The notes beneath the pieces were generated by a model, which was given only the letters and a program-made list of their open reading frames with translations, ran no database searches and was not told where the DNA came from. Positions 59,640 through 64,000 of a stretch of DNA of 64,000 nt are shown piece by piece. Each line of letters begins with the position of its first letter. The first letter of the stretch is position 1. Source of the stretch: Erythrophleum ivorense (Eukaryota; Streptophyta; Magnoliopsida; Fabales; Fabaceae); assembly GCA_026724425.1 (NCBI GenBank), contig JAIUCV010000018.1, forward strand, positions 4,666,942 through 4,730,941, read 5' to 3'. A program made the position numbers and the translations under genes.

Positions 59640-60030
59640 AGACTAAACCCTGCATTTGCAAGGAATTAAAAAGATGTTAATGGGCCCTACATGAAAAAAG
59701 AAAAACAAAAAAGCTCTAGATCCATAAAAAGTAGAGAAAAGAAAAAAAGATATAAACAATAATAAACAATATTAAAAAATAGTATTAGGCTCATGAGATT
59801 TTATATATAGATAGATAGATAAATATACATAGGACTCACTCTGTATCTGCAGAGATTCAAAAAGATGTCAGTGGTCCCCATATGAAAAAAGAAAAACAAA
59901 AAAGTGTGCGTCCCATAGAAAGAAAAAGAAAAAAAAAGATATAAACAGTGATGAACAATGATAAAAAAATAAGTATCAGACTGATGGAATTTTATATACA
60001 TATAGATAGATAGATAGATAGATGGATAGA
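59640..60030. repeat. Tandem duplication, unit about 192 bp
   Basis: Unit 1 (59640-59831) and unit 2 (59832-60030) share GATGT-A-TGG-CC, ATGAAAAAAGAAAAACAAAA, AAGATATAAACA-TGA and end in an (ATAG)n tract. They are clearly diverged. Confidence 0.85.
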
Positions 60031-60224
60031 TTATTGATCCAAGTGTTAACTTTTTAAGTACAATTATTGCGCTGATTTCAACCATCCTTCTTGAAAAGAA
60101 GGGTCTATGAATAGTAAGGGTGGGGACACCAAGTCAAAAAGATGATGAAACAAGTTTCCTTCTTGATGGAAAATGTTATAAAGAAAAATCGTACATTCCA
60201 AAGAGTTTGTCTTATTAAAAATAA

Positions 60225-60600
60225 CTAGTTGCCTTCCCATGCGTTGCACGGGCATACTAAACTGAATAAATTTGAAATGAATCAATTTGCTAGGTGAGAA
60301 GTATAGATAAACCATATAGCTTGCATAATAAGAAAATTAATTTGAGGCTGGCAATCAAATTGAATTAGTTGTTGTATTGATTTAAATTGGATTATAATGT
60401 ATAAAGTAATGCCTTGCATGTTCATAAGAGAAAAATTATGTGGTATAATAACAAATATAATTATGTGGTATAATAACAAATATAATTATGTGGTTTGCAA
60501 TGGAGAATTGATGAAAGAAGAAACACATTGTTTGTAACTTATATGATAATATATATATAATGGCTATAAATGTGTATATATATATATATATAGGTATAGA
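60225..60600 (-). mobile_element. Candidate small Helitron
   Basis: On the minus strand the 3' end shows a hairpin with a 7-bp stem, CCCGTGC / GCATGGG, and a three-base loop (60252-60236, one G-T pair). AAGGCAA and CTAG at 60228-60225 follow, and the next host base is T. This is the Helitron 3' signature. At 60600 the minus strand begins TCTATACCTATATATA, like plant Helitron 5' ends, though the preceding host base is T, not the expected A. It would be a 376-bp non-autonomous copy; alternatively only the 3' end is real and the element is longer. Confidence 0.6.
60428..60497. repeat. 25-bp direct tandem repeat, about 2.7 copies
   Basis: Units read ATTATGTGGTATAATAACAA plus ATATA, inside the candidate Helitron. 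Confidence 0.8.
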
Positions 60601-60853
60601 AGGATTAATAGCCTGAACAAAGAAAAAATAATAAAACTACTAATAATATACATGGTTTTTCAAAGAGACAAACATGTCAAATGGTGATAATCTTGACTAC
60701 AATTCCAAGGGAATGGATAACAAATACTCCTATGTGCAAAAAAGGTTTGGCCACAGTATGTTGTAGAAGACCAACAAGACTACACTATGGTCTTAAAAAG
60801 GCAAAGCCAAAGCATTCATAAATAATTGGATGTTTACAAAAAGGGCTATTTGT

Positions 60854-63824
60854 TTAATCAAGCTTCTCCTGTTTGATGACCTTTGAAGGTTTTAAGGAAT
60901 TAAGCTGCGGGGTGGACCAATCTCCTAGCCCTAGAAATGGGCATTCTAACTGCAATGTAATCCTTTTTGCTTTATCCTTTTTTGTTCTAGATGGAGCCTT
61001 AGATGTTGACAGAGTTCCAAGAGTAGTGTCATGCAAGGAAATAACATCATGTTCAATGAGCAAGTTCTCAGATGGTGTGAAGATGTTTGAAGATGACGTA
61101 TCAACTTGATTGTCTCTAATAATTGAAGATGTTTCCTATGATCAAAATGTTTAAAAAATGATGATGCAACATGTATGCAAGATTGGAAAGAGGATTTTAA
61201 AGATTTTAAAGACAATTTAATAAATGCTAAGTACAAATTTTACTTTATGAGATGGTGGAGTTGTTAATGCTAGCTGTGGAAGTATGTTTGATGACTCTTA
61301 ATCTGCATCATGTTCCTATAAAATATATGGAATGTCATGTGATACTGCGATATTGTAGTTACAAAAAAACAAATTGATAAACTTGTGATTAAAGCATGCT
61401 TGTGTAGAGAAGGAGGTGAATTTTGCTATGATCTCTGGGTTGGCTGTCATATTCATAACTGTGAAACTGGAGTCTTTGAACTAAAGGTTGTAGGATGTAA
61501 TCTTAAGCTTGAATAGAAATATACGTTCTAACAGAAGGTTCAGTTCCCCAGGAAATGAATAAGACCTGTTTTCCTATTATGATCAAACCCACCAAACCCA
61601 CATAAGGAGTGACATGGTACAATTGAATAAACATTGAACGCATTTATGATTTATCAGCTCCAAGATATAATAGTTTAAGATTTGGAAGTTTAGTAACTAA
61701 CAAAATCTAGATACAAGGTCACACAAAAAGGATTTTGTAATGTAAAACCAAAAAATTAAAAGGAAAGAATGAAAGTCACTAATACATTGCTAGAAATAGT
61801 AACTAATAAACTGATAAAATGGTAATAGAGCATTTGAACAAAGGAACAACATACACAAGTGAGTTTAAACCCTAAAGGTGAAACATAGCTCATGTGTTTA
61901 ATATTTTTTTTCTTGATCTAATGTTTTTTAGGGTGGGCCACTCATAGCAGCTAGACACTGAAAAACATGATGCAATGCTGTTTAAGTCAACCAATGTCAC
62001 AAATAGAGAAATATAATACACTACAAAGTATGACAAAATTTAGAACACATATAATTTGTTATAATGTAATACTTGAATAAAATTTTTCCTTAATTCCTCA
62101 ATTGACTTTCCAATAAAAGTCTCTGCATAGTCATCCCATACTAATACAGACACTACTCCGGTATCGTTAACAACTGCTAAATGGAGCTTGTATCTATTTG
62201 TGAGGTTTGCAAGTAGTTAGTTGAATGATAGACTAATATAAACAAAATTTCAATGCATGTGTGTATGACAAATTCCCATCAAGGAAAGGTCAACCTATAA
62301 ACAACTGCAAATAGGGGTCCTTCACACTTTGAACAAATGATTTGGTTATTGTCAGATTTAACCTTTGATCGACATTTCCAACAAGATTAATAAGTCCAAC
62401 CAAAACCTGTTTGTATCTTTTGAGTCATTGCGATTAGATTGCATACCCAGGCTCCAATTACCAAATAAAAAATGTTATAAGTTCACACACTTGGTAGATA
62501 AGGCAGAAAACAAACAATTAAAGGATCAAAAGGAACTTCAGTAATCTATTAGAGCTCAAAGATTGAAAGTTTCTTGTTAAGCAGGCTAAATTCTTGTTGA
62601 GATGGTCAAAATGATTGTATTGAAAGTTGGCTATATGTCTGAGAAGTGGATGTTGGAGAGGAGTGATGTCTACAAATTGTTAGTTAGTGTTAGAAAGCAT
62701 TTTATTTAAATTGGGAATGTTTTACATTAACATAATATGAGTTTGGAAATTAAAATTTACTTGTTAAGAAGTTGTCTCACTTCAGGAATATCAAGATTAA
62801 TCAAGATTTTGGTTGCATTCCATGAGTTAGCAATTTGGATTTCGCCTGCTGTAATAAACAATAAAATCAATTAGTGTAGCTAAGAGTGTTTATCAATTAA
62901 GATGTGATGCACATTGAGGTGTATTGGATTTTTCTTTTGTTCTTGCAAATTGCATAATAATGAAAATGATGCCATCTACTTCTTGCTCAATAAGTTCAAC
63001 TATTGCTTGAGCAATATCTCTTAATATGATGCATAGGATGACATTTTCGCTATGTCATATGTTGAGACACCATTGTTAATGGTTAGTTGAGCAAATATTC
63101 AAAGTTGGTTGAGTCACATTGGACAATGAAATAAACCTTTCATCTTGAATAATGACTTCCAAGAATTTATTGGCACCTTCATCTTTACCAAAGTCATGCA
63201 TAGTTTCCATGCTAGTCAGTTGTCCTATAACATTTGAAAAGATAAGATAGCAATTAACAAAACACTATGATATTGCTAATTATGCAAGTATCAATATATG
63301 TTGTAGTAGAAACTAACCAAATAAATAATCTGCCCTATCTTTTTTGTGTATAATATCCTCAATAGCAATGAATTCTAAATGATTAAAAGGGATTGGGGCA
63401 TCACATTACTGAACGTAAGTGAAGTTGTTAAATTTGATACGGAAATCATTTGTCATTGCTATGTATTGGCCATAGTTATAATCAACCACAAAATTTTCAA
63501 TAGTACAGCAATTTCCTTTAAACACGAGTGATGAGTATTTTGCAATTAGGCTTTTGATCAGAATAATGACTTGGATTTTGCTAAGTTATACCATAAACAT
63601 CAAAGGTGAGTAATTTCAAAGTTCTTCGTAAAAAGGTGTAATAAGGTCATGTTTTTAAATAGTTTGAATACCTGTTGATCAAGAAGAACAATATTTAAAC
63701 TGGAGATGTCTTGCAGGGGAGTTGGCTTTCTATGTAACCAGACCCGAATGACTCGAACACAAATCTTAGAAGTTTCTTTATGAGGATGCAATTCTCTGAT
63801 GGAGTCACAAGTGTTTGTTACCAT
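60854..63824 (-). pseudogene. RPA70-like (replication protein A large subunit) gene, decayed
   Basis: Minus-strand exon blocks: 63824-63672 starts MVTNTCDSIRELHP, contains ICVRVIRVWL and ends NIVLLDQQ, the first OB fold. 63580-63318 encodes KIQVIILIKSLIAKYSS and DFRIKFNNFTYVQ, then a TAA at 63416. 63224-63137 encodes GQLTSMETM and FLEVIIQDER. 62845-62761 encodes NATKILINLDIPEVRQ. About 62440-62290 holds a zinc ribbon, CWKC and later CSKC, then FAVVYRLTFP, with a TAA just before the first Cys. 62193-62073 encodes YKLHLAVVNDTG and SVLVWDDYAETFIGKS. The tail 61115-60854 ends KVIKQEKLD. RPA large subunits bind single-stranded DNA; plants also carry such genes in Helitrons. The two stops and an out-of-phase first junction argue for a dead copy. 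A Helitron 3' end lies 630 bp downstream in the same orientation. Confidence 0.75.
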
Positions 63825-64000
63825 TAACAAAAAAATGAAAAGCGAGCCTGGTAAGAGAAATTGCATGATACAGAGCATGTAAGATTTGTCTACTAGATCT
63901 GTTACAGTTATAGTATAAGGTAAAAATAATAGTAGGAGATTTATTGTTGACAAAAAAATGCATGCAAAAGATAAGGAAGTTAACAAATGGTAACTAATAC
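63825..64000. other. Upstream flank of the RPA-like gene
   Basis: No coding sequence assigned. Any helicase or Rep gene of a larger element would lie beyond the window edge. Confidence 0.4.

Noticed and set aside
60854..63824. Functional RPA gene
   Set aside because: In-frame TAA in the second exon block and another before the zinc ribbon, plus an out-of-phase first junction, make an intact product unlikely.

Overview
The window is plant nuclear DNA, most likely from a eudicot, probably a woody species with a repeat-rich genome. The grounds are strong AT richness, GT-AG introns swollen by nested transposons, RTE and L1-type LINEs, copia and Tekay/Del-type LTR sequence, Tourist-type and other MITEs, a MULE with a plant mobile domain gene, and a Helitron-type terminus. 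I see no bacterial-style gene cluster and no complete intact protein-coding gene. The species cannot be fixed from sequence alone.

Layout. 1-2150 is a minus-strand LTR of Tekay/Del type cut by the window edge. 3283-4330 holds a MITE-like element and a locally triplicated AT-rich unit. 4744-30800 (+) is the main locus: a dead copy of a large plant-conserved protein of unknown function with an N-terminal discoidin-like fold. Its exons can be read at 4744, 8246, 10402, 13581, 13977, 14125, 24263 and 27351. It carries two TGA codons at probable Arg-CGA positions, a probable AG-to-AA splice acceptor loss, four frame changes in under 1 kb, a further TGA near its end, and no recognisable middle or C-terminal exons. 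Its introns are filled by L1-type LINE fragments, a full-length RTE element, a truncated RTE copy nested in an L1, a copia remnant and a MITE.

31.8-42.7 kb holds an orphan pair of minus-strand exon-like segments (possibly FKBP-type), a decayed minus-strand copia pol, a second full-length RTE with a probable target-site duplication, a clean Tourist MITE with TTA duplication, and a relative of the first MITE. 42.8-54.4 kb is a composite block: two long diverged direct repeats of Tekay-like LTR type bracket the C-terminal half of a MULE transposase (SWIM finger) followed by a decayed plant mobile domain gene and three related imperfect palindromes. 56.2-59.4 kb has two long foldback structures. 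59.6-60.6 kb has a tandem duplication and a Helitron-like 3' hairpin/CTAG end. 60.85-63.83 kb (-) is a decayed RPA70-like (replication protein A large subunit) gene in the same orientation as the Helitron end.

The genes do not form a pathway. What the window records is transposon accumulation and gene death. The two arrangements most worth a second look are the MULE plus plant-mobile-domain unit between long direct repeats, and the RPA-like gene beside the Helitron terminus. Family assignments rest on recognising motifs by eye; no search was run.
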